A stretch of DNA of 38,728 nucleotides from Gemmatimonadota bacterium (GCA_003222205.1 QHVC01000107.1:1-38728); one strand, 5' to 3'; positions 16,301 through 26,765 are shown, numbered from the stretch's first letter. Numbers and translations: made by a program. Notes: generated by a model not told the origin, from the letters alone.

Positions 16301-16942
16301 GTGCTGCGCGGCACCGGGATCGTCGCCGCGCTCGCCATTTATCCCACGCTGCGCTGGCCCAACGTCGCCGGGATGGTCGCGTTCCTGTGCATCACCATCT
16401 TCCTCCACGGGCCGCTGGCCCCGCTGTTGCCGGCGGCCCACGAGGCCGTCCTGATGGTGACGGGGCGGGTGTACCCGCCGCTCCTCGTGGCCATCGTGGG
16501 CATCGCGGGGACGCTGTACATGGAGTACATCAACTATCACCTGTACCGCGCGGCGCTGTTGCATCCCAAGCTCGAGCGCACGCGCCAGTCGCGGCTGGTC
16601 CGCCGCACCGTCGCGTTGTTCGAGAAGGCGCCGTTCTTCTGCGTGTGGCTGTGTTCGTGGAGCCCGCTGCCGTACTGGGCGGTCCGCTTTCTCGCGCCGC
16701 TCTCGGGCTACCCCGTTCGCCCGTATCTCGTGGCCACGTTTCTGGGACGGGCGCCGCGCTATTACGTGCTGGCGTTGTTCGGCGAGTTGTTGCCGGTGTC
16801 CACCCTCGCGCTGGCGGTGATCACCGTGGTGATGATCGGCATTGCGGTGGCGATCGCGGCGGTGCGGAGTCGCGTGGCGACTCGAGCCGAGCCCGCGGCG
16901 CCCGCGGATCTAGCGGGAGACCTCGAGCGCGCCCACGACTGA
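16301..16942 (+). CDS. VTT/DedA-like membrane protein
   Basis: The product is at least 213 residues with about five hydrophobic segments. The stretch PVRPYLVATFLGRAPRYYV followed by ALFGELLP matches the VTT (SNARE-associated/DedA) signature. Such proteins act in the inner membrane as lipid scramblases or undecaprenyl-phosphate/phospholipid transporters. GTG 16301 is the first standard start that does not overlap the phosphatase gene deeply. The frame remains open upstream, and a CTG at 16244 would give a 4-base CTGA overlap with the phosphatase stop and add 19 residues. The 3' end overlaps the convergent PAP2 gene by 33 bases. Confidence 0.75.
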   Translation: MLRGTGIVAALAIYPTLRWPNVAGMVAFLCITIFLHGPLAPLLPAAHEAVLMVTGRVYPPLLVAIVGIAGTLYMEYINYHLYRAALLHPKLERTRQSRLVRRTVALFEKAPFFCVWLCSWSPLPYWAVRFLAPLSGYPVRPYLVATFLGRAPRYYVLALFGELLPVSTLALAVITVVMIGIAVAIAAVRSRVATRAEPAAPADLAGDLERAHD

Positions 16943-17833
16943 GACGGCGGGTTGCGGCCGCCGCTCCGGCAACCACTCCGTCACCACCAGAATCAGTCCC
17001 GCGACGACGAGACCACTCAGGGCGTCCACGCCGTAGTGGAACTGACCGTACACCACGCCGAGCACCAGGCCGACGGTGACGGGCAGCAACGCGAGCCCGA
17101 GGGGACGCCAATAGCGCACGGCCATCCCCGTGGCCACGACCGCGCCAGCCACGTGGGAAGAGGGAAACGCCGCGCCCCAGGAGTCGCCCATGTCCAGGAC
17201 CCACTGCGCGGCGCGCGCGGGCCACACGTGCGCGGCGGCGTTGCTGGGGAGGTCGAAGGCGTAGCGCGGCCCGGCGACCGGGAAAAAGAGAAACACCATG
17301 TAACAAAGGAAGAACGTCACTGCCAACGCGAGAATTGTCCGGCGGGCCTGATCGCGCCGCCCGCTCACCCACAGCCCGAACGGCGAGCCGTACAGGATCA
17401 CGACGTACATCAGGTAGCAGGCGTGCAGGATCCACGACAGCCGCAGGTTGGGCATCTCGCGGATCCAGCGGTAGGAGACTTCGGACCCGAAGACCCACGT
17501 TTCCAGCCGCTGCACGGTCCAGTCGTTCTGGAACCCCGCGTTGAGCGTCAGGACCCCGACCTCGGCGTACAGCGCCGGCAGCAGCAGCATCGGATACCAG
17601 TCGCCGAGGGTCCGGCCCACCGGGCCCCGCGAGCGCGCCCGAGGAGCCAGCGCCACGAGCACCAGCAGGAGCGCGTTGGCGAGCAGCAGCCACCACTCCC
17701 CGGGGACGCCGTCGGACCGCAACGAGAGCAGCACTGCGATCGTCGCCGCCACCACGTAGACGATGGTGGCGAGGTCGACCGGCTCGTACGGCGCCAGCTG
17801 CCCTCTGAGTCTCCCGGTCTCTACGAAAGCCAT
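16910..17833 (-). CDS. PAP2-superfamily (Aur1/inositolphosphotransferase-like) membrane enzyme
   Basis: From ATG 17833 (GGAG 7 bases upstream) the product is 307 residues with about six to eight membrane segments. The PAP2 catalytic signatures appear late: AFPSSHVAGAVV and VYGQFHYGVDALSG, giving the two histidines and the aspartate. FPSxH...HYxxD is the form seen in the Aur1-like PAP2_3 subgroup, not the KX6RP-type soluble phosphatases. Aur1 and sphingomyelin synthases of this superfamily move a phospho-headgroup onto ceramide. It overlaps the end of the CerR-like gene by 13 bases, so it belongs to the ceramide operon and is a candidate headgroup transferase or lipid phosphatase. Activity and donor are inferred. 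Confidence 0.83.
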   Translation of the reverse strand: MAFVETGRLRGQLAPYEPVDLATIVYVVAATIAVLLSLRSDGVPGEWWLLLANALLLVLVALAPRARSRGPVGRTLGDWYPMLLLPALYAEVGVLTLNAGFQNDWTVQRLETWVFGSEVSYRWIREMPNLRLSWILHACYLMYVVILYGSPFGLWVSGRRDQARRTILALAVTFFLCYMVFLFFPVAGPRYAFDLPSNAAAHVWPARAAQWVLDMGDSWGAAFPSSHVAGAVVATGMAVRYWRPLGLALLPVTVGLVLGVVYGQFHYGVDALSGLVVAGLILVVTEWLPERRPQPAVSVVGALEVSR

Positions 17834-18795
17834 CCGTGGCTCCGGTACCATTCCGCCGTCCGTTGCAGGCCCGCCTCCAGGGCGGTTTCCGCGCGCCACC
17901 CGGTATCTCGCGTGAGTGCGTCCGGGCGACAGGTCCACGCGGGCGCCAGGAATTCATTCGCCTTGTCCGCCGACAAGACTGTGGCCCGTCCGGTGAGGTG
18001 CACGAGAGAGCCGATCACCCACAGCAGGCCGCGGGCGACCGGTCCGGGAATCGGCACGATCCTCACGGCGCGGCCCAGCGCCCGCCCGATCGCCATCACC
18101 AGCTGCCGGCTCGTCGTCGCCGCGGCGTGCGCCGCGAAATAAGTGTTGCCGACGGCCGCCGCCGTCACGCCCGCAGCGATCAGGCCGTGGGCGAGGTCCC
18201 CGGCGTATACGACCGACAATTCCTGCGATCCGTCACGGAACACCGGCGCGACCCCCCGGCGGGCGGCCGCGAACACCCTCAGCAGCTCCCGATCCCACTC
18301 GCCGTAGACTACCGGCGGCCGGACGGTCGTCCACGGCACACCTCCCGTGCGCACGACGAGCTCCCCGGCGAGCTTACTGCGCCCGTAGTCCGTGACCGGG
18401 GCGGGGGGGCGGCGCTCGTCGATCGGCTGGCCCGGCCGCGAGGGGCCCGCCGCGGCGATCGACGAGACGTACACCACGCGGGGGGGACGCGGGGCCGCGG
18501 CGGCGGCTTCGAGGACGCTCGCGGTCCCGTCCCGGTTCGCCGCCATGAACTCGGACAAGTTGCGGGCGGCGATCCGTCCCGCCAGGTGATAGACGACCTC
18601 GGCATCGGCACAGCCCTCGCGCAGAGCGTCGGCGGCGTCCAGGTCACCCCGCACGATCCGTACCGCCCGCCACCCCAGGGCCGCGGCCTTGGCGGGCGAA
18701 CGCACCAAACACGTCACCCTGTCGCCGCGGGCCTGGAGGGCGCGCACCAGGTGAGCGCCGACGAAACCGGTGCCCCCGGTGACGAAGACGTTCAC
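17821..18795 (-). CDS. cerR: NAD(P)-dependent epimerase/dehydratase, CerR-like ceramide reductase candidate
   Basis: The 324-residue protein is an extended short-chain dehydrogenase: TGGTGFVG at residues 6-13, catalytic SS at about 111-112, and YxxxK at Tyr137/Lys141 (DYGRSKLAGE). GTG 18795 overlaps the TGA of the upstream gene as GTGA; the longer ORF-track start is read-through of that gene. In Caulobacter CerR, an epimerase-family enzyme, reduces the 3-oxo group of 3-oxoceramide after N-acylation. Linkage here to a serine palmitoyltransferase and a bCerS-like gene supports the same role. On sequence alone it could be a sugar or steroid epimerase. Confidence 0.8.
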   Translation of the reverse strand: MNVFVTGGTGFVGAHLVRALQARGDRVTCLVRSPAKAAALGWRAVRIVRGDLDAADALREGCADAEVVYHLAGRIAARNLSEFMAANRDGTASVLEAAAAAPRPPRVVYVSSIAAAGPSRPGQPIDERRPPAPVTDYGRSKLAGELVVRTGGVPWTTVRPPVVYGEWDRELLRVFAAARRGVAPVFRDGSQELSVVYAGDLAHGLIAAGVTAAAVGNTYFAAHAAATTSRQLVMAIGRALGRAVRIVPIPGPVARGLLWVIGSLVHLTGRATVLSADKANEFLAPAWTCRPDALTRDTGWRAETALEAGLQRTAEWYRSHGWLS

Positions 18796-19907
18796 AGGGA
18801 CCGATCGTAGATCCGGTAGGTCTTGTACGGCCGGAAGCCGAGGCGCAGCATCCCGTTGACCATGGCGGCATTGTCCTCGAGGACCCAGCCGCCCTCGCCC
18901 CAGCGGAACCCTTTGGCGGTGCCTTTTTCCCAGATCCACTGGTACATCAGGGCGTCGACGCCGGTGTGCCGGTACTCCTTGAGGGCCCCGAGCAGCAGGA
19001 TGCGCACGCGGGAGATCTTACGGGCGTGCCAGAGGATCATGGGCAGGCCGTACACGCGCCCCGAGGGGTTGTGTTTCAGCGCGACATTGAAGTCGGGGAG
19101 GGCGACGGCGAAGCCGATCGTCTCCCCACGCAGCTCCGCGAACGCGATGAGCTCCGGGACGACGATGGGTTTGAGCTGCTTGGCGAGGTGGTCGATCTCC
19201 TCGTCGGTGAGCGGGACCGTGCCCCAGTTCTGCTCCCACGCGGCGTTGTAGAGCCGCTTGATCGTCTCCACTTCCTCCCGGAACCGCTTCAGGTCGAGCG
19301 CCCGCAGGGTAATCCCCTTGCGGGCGGCAACGAGCTTGGCGCCGCGCACGAGCCGCTCCGGCATGTCGGTGCCGGTGGACTCGTAGCAGATGAGGTCCTT
19401 CGCCTTGCGGAAGCCCGCGCGCTCGGTCAACCGGACGTAATACGAGGGGTTGTGAGACATCATCAGGGTGGGTGGCGTGTCGAAGCCCTGGACGAGCAGA
19501 CCGCACTCATCGTTGAGGGACGGGCTGGCGGGGCCGCGCATCGTCGTCAGGCCCTCCTGGCGGAGCCACGCTCCCGCCGCGTCGAACAGCGCGTTGGCGA
19601 CCTCCTGGTCGTCGACGCACTCGAAAAAACCGTAGAACCCGACGCGGTCGTTCCAGGTCCGGTTGTGTGCGTTATTCTTGATGCCCGCAATCCGCCCGAC
19701 CGTCCGACCCCTCGCTCCGCTCGGGGCCCGTGCGAGGAAGTACTGCGCGCTCGCATGCTTCCAGAACGGGTTTTTCTTCGGGGAGAGCAGCGTGCGGACG
19801 TCCATCCGCAGCTGCGGCACCCACAGCGGGTCGCGGCGGTAGTGTTGGTAGGGAAACGCGATGAACCGGTTGAGGCCGTGCCCGTCACTGACGGGCACGA
19901 TCTCCAC
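18792..19907 (-). CDS. bcerS: GNAT-fold acyltransferase, bacterial ceramide synthase (bCerS) candidate
   Basis: From GTG 19907 the product is 371 residues. The N-terminus (FIAFPYQHYRRDPLWVPQL, then LLSPKKNPFWKHA) and VGRIAG belong to a family annotated as GNAT N-acetyltransferases, which as I recall includes the Caulobacter ceramide synthase that joins an acyl-CoA to 3-oxosphinganine. A second half (FAELRGETIGFAVALPDFN, ALKEYRHTGVDALMYQW, GGWVLEDNAAMVNGMLRLGF) looks like a second acyltransferase-like lobe. Starts considered are GTG 19907 and TTG 19916, which would overlap the upstream stop as TTGA. Residues 61-67 (APSGARG) are encoded by a REP-like palindrome inserted in frame. Context gives the strongest support for function. 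Confidence 0.76.
   Translation of the reverse strand: MEIVPVSDGHGLNRFIAFPYQHYRRDPLWVPQLRMDVRTLLSPKKNPFWKHASAQYFLARAPSGARGRTVGRIAGIKNNAHNRTWNDRVGFYGFFECVDDQEVANALFDAAGAWLRQEGLTTMRGPASPSLNDECGLLVQGFDTPPTLMMSHNPSYYVRLTERAGFRKAKDLICYESTGTDMPERLVRGAKLVAARKGITLRALDLKRFREEVETIKRLYNAAWEQNWGTVPLTDEEIDHLAKQLKPIVVPELIAFAELRGETIGFAVALPDFNVALKHNPSGRVYGLPMILWHARKISRVRILLLGALKEYRHTGVDALMYQWIWEKGTAKGFRWGEGGWVLEDNAAMVNGMLRLGFRPYKTYRIYDRSL
19708..19726. repeat. REP-like palindrome copy 2, inside the ceramide synthase gene
   Basis: On the minus strand this reads CCCCGAGCGGAGCGAGGGG, 18 of 19 bases identical to the intergenic copy at 10096. It lies in frame within the bCerS-like gene and encodes APSGARG between the YFLAR strand and the RTVGRIAG strand. 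Confidence 0.75.
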
Positions 19908-19912
19908 CGCGC

Positions 19913-21130
19913 TCAAATGACCCCCAGCTCCTTGCCGAGCCGGGCGAACGCCTCGAGCGCTTGGTCGATTTGGTCCGCGGTGTGGGTTGCCATGAGGCTG
20001 GTGCGCAGCCGGCACTGCGACGGCGGCACCGCGGGGGGCACCACCGGGTTGGTGAACACGCCGGCGTCGAACAGCTGCCGCCAGAACAGGAACGTCTTCT
20101 CGAGCGGGCCGATGAGCACCGGGATGATCGGCGTCTCGGTGGGACCGATATCGAAGCCGAGCGCGCGCAGTCCATCCTGCAGGCGCCGCGTATTCACCCA
20201 CAGCCGCTCGCGACGCTCAGGCTCCTGCTGCAGCACGCGCAGGGCGGCAAGCACGCCGGCGGTGTTTGCGGGCGGCAGCGCGGCCGTGAAGATCATCGGG
20301 CGCGCGTGGTGCTTGAGGTAGTGGATCACGCTCTCGGATCCGGCGGCGAAGCCTCCGATCGAGGCGAGCGACTTCGAGAACGTCCCGACGATGAGGTCCA
20401 CCTCGTCGGTCACGCCGAAGTGGGCGGCGGTGCCGTCCCCCTTGGGGCCCAGCACGCCGACCGAGTGGGCGTCGTCGACCGCGAGGGCGGCGCAGAACCG
20501 CTGCGCGACCTTGATCAGCGCCGGGAGATCCGCGATGTCGCCTTCCATGGAATAGACGCCGTCCACGATGATCATCACGCCGGTGTTCGAAGGGACGCGC
20601 CCCAACTTGCGCTCCAGCCCCGCGAGGTCGCCATGGTTGAACCGCACGGTCTCCCCGTGCGACATCTTGGCCCCGTCCACGATCGAGGCGTGGTCCAGCT
20701 TGTCGAGGAAGACCAGGTCGCCCCGGCCCACGAGCCCGGAGATCACGCCGAGGTTCGCCTGATAGCCCGTCGAGAAGACGAGGCAGGATTCCTTGCCGAA
20801 GAACTCCGCCAGCTCGGTCTCGAGACGCTCGTGGAGGTCGAGCGTCCCGTTCAGAAAGCGGCTCCCCGTGCAGCCTGAGCCGTAGCGCTCCAACGCGGCC
20901 TTGGCGGCGGCGAGCACATCCGGGTGGTGGGTGAGCCCGAGATAGTTGTTCGAGCCCATCATGACCCGGGGCTCGCCCTCGATGACGACGACGGTGTCTT
21001 CGGACTGCGTGATCGGCTTGAAATAGGGATACAGCCCCGCGGCCTGGATCTCGCGCGCCCGGGTGAAGGATCTGCATTTGTCGAACAGCGCGATGTGCTG
21101 CAGGGTCTCGGTTCGCACGAAGGCACGCAT
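19913..21130 (-). CDS. spt: Serine palmitoyltransferase (alpha-oxoamine synthase)
   Basis: The 405-residue PLP enzyme has GSNNYLGL (59-66), CTGSRFLNG (about 87-95), HASIVDG with stacking His147, DDAHSVG (Asp219, His222), and PLP-binding Lys253 in GTFSKSLASIGG. The length and motifs fit alpha-oxoamine synthases. The close relatives Kbl, BioF and HemA share them, but the LYPYFKPI N-terminus and the linkage to bCerS- and CerR-like genes point to serine palmitoyltransferase, which condenses serine with palmitoyl-CoA or -ACP. ATG 21130 opens with MRAFVRTETL; no strong Shine-Dalgarno is visible. It leads the operon. The bCerS-like gene starts at or within 6 bases of its stop. A PAP2 gene is divergent, with about 106 bases between. 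Confidence 0.87.
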   Translation of the reverse strand: MRAFVRTETLQHIALFDKCRSFTRAREIQAAGLYPYFKPITQSEDTVVVIEGEPRVMMGSNNYLGLTHHPDVLAAAKAALERYGSGCTGSRFLNGTLDLHERLETELAEFFGKESCLVFSTGYQANLGVISGLVGRGDLVFLDKLDHASIVDGAKMSHGETVRFNHGDLAGLERKLGRVPSNTGVMIIVDGVYSMEGDIADLPALIKVAQRFCAALAVDDAHSVGVLGPKGDGTAAHFGVTDEVDLIVGTFSKSLASIGGFAAGSESVIHYLKHHARPMIFTAALPPANTAGVLAALRVLQQEPERRERLWVNTRRLQDGLRALGFDIGPTETPIIPVLIGPLEKTFLFWRQLFDAGVFTNPVVPPAVPPSQCRLRTSLMATHTADQIDQALEAFARLGKELGVI

Positions 21131-21236
21131 CCCAGTTGGAAGGTCGGTACAGCTTAGCCGGGGGTGCCGAAAATCGCAAGGCGGCGCAGGCCCACGAGTT
21201 AGCGCGACCGCGCCCCGGGCCGTAAGTTTGGCTCCC

Positions 21237-21941
21237 GTGCTCGGACGCGCCACCGCCCCGGTCGCCGCGCTCGCCGCTGTGGCGATTCGACTTGCAGCCC
21301 AGGCCCCCGCATACCGTTACGGCTGGGGAGACGCGGCCACGACCGCTGGGGCGGTGGCCGTCGCGCTGCTGCCGTCCGCGCTGCGATTGCCGAGCCTGCC
21401 GCCGCCGTGCGCTCCCTGTGATCCCGCCGCCTTGTGGTCCATCGATCGCCGAGTCCTGGGCGCCGATTCGCGCGGCGCCGGCACCGCAAGCGACCTGACG
21501 CTGGCCGGCGTGGTCGGGATCGGTGGCGTGTTCGCGGTGGGCGGCGCGCCGCCGGGCGTCGCCCGCGGCGACGCCGCCGTCTACGGTGACGCGTTGGCCC
21601 TGACGTTCGCGGCCACCAACTGGACCAAGGCGCTCGCGCACCGCAGCCGCCCCGTGTTGTATACCTCCGGCGCGACGGCCGCCGCCGGTGTCCGCGACAA
21701 CCGGCTGTCGTTCCCGTCGGGGCACGCCGCGCTCGCGTTTGCCGCGGCGACGAGCTACTTGGTCCTCGCCCGACGCCAGCACTTGCGCCACGGGACCCGC
21801 AACGCGGTGTTGCTGTACGTGGGTGCGGCGAGCGTGGGCGCACTGCGGCTCGAGGCGGGCCGGCATTTCCCCACCGACGTCCTGGGCGGGGCGGCGCTGG
21901 GCAGTGCCGTCGGCTGGCTCGTGGCTCGATTCCACCCGTGA
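21237..21941 (+). CDS. PAP2-family phosphatase
   Basis: The product is about 234 residues with a hydrophobic leader (VAALAAVAIRLAAQA) and the full PAP2 signature: KALAHRSRP (KX6RP), FPSGHAAL, and RLEAGRHFPTD (RX5HX3D). It probably dephosphorylates lipid phosphates or diphosphates at the outer face of the inner membrane or in the periplasm. GTG 21237 is chosen so that the signal begins at the N-terminus; TTG 21228 is possible. The ORF-track start at 21063 lies inside the divergent spt gene. Its TGA overlaps the GTG of the permease gene as GTGA. It may act on sphingolipid or undecaprenyl intermediates; this is not shown. Confidence 0.8.
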   Translation: MLGRATAPVAALAAVAIRLAAQAPAYRYGWGDAATTAGAVAVALLPSALRLPSLPPPCAPCDPAALWSIDRRVLGADSRGAGTASDLTLAGVVGIGGVFAVGGAPPGVARGDAAVYGDALALTFAATNWTKALAHRSRPVLYTSGATAAAGVRDNRLSFPSGHAALAFAAATSYLVLARRQHLRHGTRNAVLLYVGAASVGALRLEAGRHFPTDVLGGAALGSAVGWLVARFHP

Positions 21942-23341
21942 GCGAGCGTCCCACCTCACCCGCCGAGCTGCCCCGCGTCATGGGACTGCGCGACGTGGTG
22001 CTCTTCAACATCACGGCCATCGTGGGCCTGCGCTGGCTCACGACGGCAGCCAGCCAGTTCGGGGTCGCGGCGCTGCCGCTGTGGGTGGTCGCGATGCTCG
22101 TGTTCTTCATTCCCTCCGCGCTCGCCGTGCGCGAGCTGGCGGACATCGACCCCGGCGCCGGCGGCCTGTACCGCTGGGTGAGTCGGGCGTTTGGGCCACG
22201 TCAAGGCTTCCTCGCGGGGTGGGGGTACTGGGTCAACAACCTCTTCTATTATCCGTCACTGCTGGTGGCGACCGCCGCGATTGCCGCGTACATCGGCGGC
22301 CCCCGTTTTGTCCACCTGGGCGATGACCGGGGCTTCATCGCCGCGGTGGCGCTCGTGGGGCTGTGGCTCGCGGTGGGGCTGAACGTCGTGGGCCTCCGGG
22401 TGGGCAAGTGGCTCCAGAACCTCGGCGGCTTCGGCACCTGGCTGCCGGCGCTGATCTTCGTGGCGCTCGCGGCGTGGGTCGTCGTCACGCGCGGCAGCGC
22501 CACGCGGTTCACGACGGCCGGGCTGGTCCCGGCGCGCTTCGATTTCCCGTCCATCAACCTGTTCGCGACCATGACGTTCGCCTATGCGGGGCTGGAGTTG
22601 GCTCCGTCGCTCGGCGGGGAGATCCACGATCCGGCGGCGACGCTGCGGCGCGGCGTCCTGCTCTCGAGCGCGGCCATCGTGGCGATCTACCTGCTCGGGA
22701 CGGTGGCGATGCTCGTGGCGCTGCCGCGCGAAACCGTGAGCATCACCAACGGCATGCCGCAGGCGACGGCCGCGTTGGTCGCGCGTCTGGACGTGCCGGG
22801 GCTGGGGTGGGTGGCGGCAATCGTGGCGGCGTTGCTGGTGCTCGGCAACGTCGGCGGCGTGGGCGCGTGGCTCGCCGGCTCGGCGCGGCTGCCGTACGTG
22901 GCTGGCATCGGCGGCGCGTTGCCCCCGGCGTTCGCGCGCGTCCACCCGCGGTGGCGTACGCCGTACGTATCGCTGCTCGTCCAGGGAGGTCTGGCGACGG
23001 TCTTCGTGGTCTCGAGCCTCGTGGGCACGAGCGTGACCAGCGCCTACCTCGTGCTCACGCAGACCACGCTCATCCTCTATTTCATTCCGTATCTCTACGT
23101 CTTCGGGGCGTACCTCAAGCTGCGGCGGCGGCGGACGCCGCTCACGGTCGCCGTCGGCGTGGCAGGGTTGGTCGCGGTGGCGTTCTCGATTGTCCTGGGG
23201 TTCGTTGCGCCTCCGGGAGAGGCACACCCGTGGTGGTACGAGGCGAAAGTGGTGGGCGGCGTCGCCGTGTTTATGGCGTTGGGGTGGCGGCTTGCTCCAG
23301 CAACTCCACCACCCGCCGCCGCAGCTCCGCGTGCCGCTTGA
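21938..23341 (+). CDS. APC-superfamily amino acid permease
   Basis: The 467-residue protein has about 12 membrane helices. The first unwound helix reads NITAIVGLRW, followed by ELADIDPGAGGLYRWVSRAFGPRQGF, a typical APC signature (substrate-binding GxG region and helix 3). Mid-protein FAYAGLELAPSLGGEI corresponds to helix 6. It should import an amino acid or amine, coupled to protons or by exchange; the substrate cannot be told. GTG 21938 overlaps the PAP2 stop by 4 bases, so the two are coupled. The Pro/Ala-rich C-terminal tail overlaps the convergent ModE-like gene by 71 bases. Confidence 0.85.
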   Translation: MSERPTSPAELPRVMGLRDVVLFNITAIVGLRWLTTAASQFGVAALPLWVVAMLVFFIPSALAVRELADIDPGAGGLYRWVSRAFGPRQGFLAGWGYWVNNLFYYPSLLVATAAIAAYIGGPRFVHLGDDRGFIAAVALVGLWLAVGLNVVGLRVGKWLQNLGGFGTWLPALIFVALAAWVVVTRGSATRFTTAGLVPARFDFPSINLFATMTFAYAGLELAPSLGGEIHDPAATLRRGVLLSSAAIVAIYLLGTVAMLVALPRETVSITNGMPQATAALVARLDVPGLGWVAAIVAALLVLGNVGGVGAWLAGSARLPYVAGIGGALPPAFARVHPRWRTPYVSLLVQGGLATVFVVSSLVGTSVTSAYLVLTQTTLILYFIPYLYVFGAYLKLRRRRTPLTVAVGVAGLVAVAFSIVLGFVAPPGEAHPWWYEAKVVGGVAVFMALGWRLAPATPPPAAAAPRAA

Positions 23342-23612
23342 CGAGCTCGCGTGCCTCGGCGGTCAGCGTCGATGTCCCGCCCCGAGGTCCCCCCGCGCGC
23401 GACGCCACCGCCGCGGCGCCGAGGGCGCGCTCCAGCTGCTGGATCCTGGCCCACGCCGTCCGGTAGCTCATCCCCGCACCCTTTGCGGCTTCCTTAATCG
23501 AGCCGGCGCGCTCGATGGCTTCGAGGAGCCGTACCTCCGCATCGCCCAACAGGTATGTCCCGCTCCGCTCGAACCACACGCCCGCGCGCGGGACGAGGTC
23601 GGTGAGCATCAT
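23271..23612 (-). CDS. ModE-like winged-helix regulator (DNA-binding domain only)
   Basis: The 113-residue protein matches the ModE N-terminal DNA-binding domain: LLEAIERAGSIKEAAKGAGMSYRTAW then ARIQQLERALG, and a LysR-like wing (GGPRGGTSTLTAEARELV). ModE proper has C-terminal molybdate-binding TOBE domains, missing here, so metal sensing must occur elsewhere or not at all. ATG 23612 has GAGGAG 5 bases upstream. It follows the tupA-like gene by 17 bases on the same strand and probably regulates tungstate or molybdate functions. Its last 71 bases overlap the permease gene on the other strand. Confidence 0.8.
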   Translation of the reverse strand: MMLTDLVPRAGVWFERSGTYLLGDAEVRLLEAIERAGSIKEAAKGAGMSYRTAWARIQQLERALGAAAVASRAGGPRGGTSTLTAEARELVKRHAELRRRVVELLEQAATPTP

Positions 23613-23629
23613 GGCGTCTCCTCACGCCG

Positions 23630-24425
23630 CTAGTCGACCGCGGTACAGTCGCCCGCCCGGCGATCGAACGCCGGGGAGCCGTCCGGGAGGCGCCACGAGA
23701 GCAGTGCCTCACGCCACGTCCTCATCGCCCACGCGGCGAATGCGCGCGCGGCGGGATGCGGAGCCGGCTGCCGGACGACGTACAACGTGTAAGGATTGCG
23801 AAGCAGACTATCCGCGGTAAAGAGGGTGCGCAGCCCCAGGTCAGGGGCACGGACGAACGTCGGCAGGTCGGCTATGGCGTAGGCGCCGCGCTCGGCGGCG
23901 AGCTGCAGGGTCGTCATCTGATCTGCGCCGGATTCGACGTACCATGCCATGCCTTGCGGCCGCACGCCGGCGGCGGCCCACAGCGCCAGTTCCTTCACAT
24001 GCGTCCCCGACGAGTCGCCGCGCGAAACGAACCGCGCTCCCGCATGGGCGATGCGGGCGAACGCGTCGGCCGCCTGTCGCGCGCGCGCGACGCCCGCCGG
24101 ATCGCCCGGCGGCCCCACGATGGCGAACCGGCTGGCGACGAGCGGACAGCGCAGCAGTACGTGGCCCGCGAGGATCCGCGCTTCGAGGGATGGCGCGTGC
24201 GTGATCACCACGTCGAGGTCGCCGCGCGCCGCCGACTGGAGGATCTGTCCCGAAGGCCCGATCACGGTGACGACGCGCGCCCCGGTCCACCGCGCGTCGA
24301 CGACGTCGAGCGCGCCGGACTGTTGCACGGTGTACGTCGTGCCCACTCGCAAGGGGCGCGGCGTGCTGGTGCAGGCCGCGAGCGCGGCGCACATTAGCGC
24401 CCCTACGATTCTCCGGAGTGCTGTC

Positions 24426-24427
<2 letters not shown>
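23630..24427 (-). CDS. tupA: TupA-like tungstate/molybdate-binding lipoprotein
   Basis: The 265-residue lipoprotein (leader ending ALAACTS) has TupA landmarks: TTYTVQQSG near the N-terminus, RGDLDVVITHAP, FAIVGPPGDPAG, FVSRGDSSGTHVKELALWAAAG, WYVESGADQM and GAYAIADLPTF. TupA proteins bind tungstate, some also molybdate, in the periplasm and pass it to the TupBC importer. No permease or ATPase gene is adjacent: downstream is only the ModE-like regulator and upstream a divergent peptidase. ATG 24427 has AAGGAAG about 8 bases upstream and overlaps the start codon of the divergent peptidase gene. The substrate preference is inferred from family motifs. Confidence 0.85.

Positions 24428-26761
<2,334 letters not shown>

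Positions 26762-26765
<4 letters not shown>

Noticed and set aside
23756-24397. 213-residue plus-strand ORF opposite tupA
   Set aside because: Arg-rich shadow; the minus strand has a lipobox and TupA motifs.
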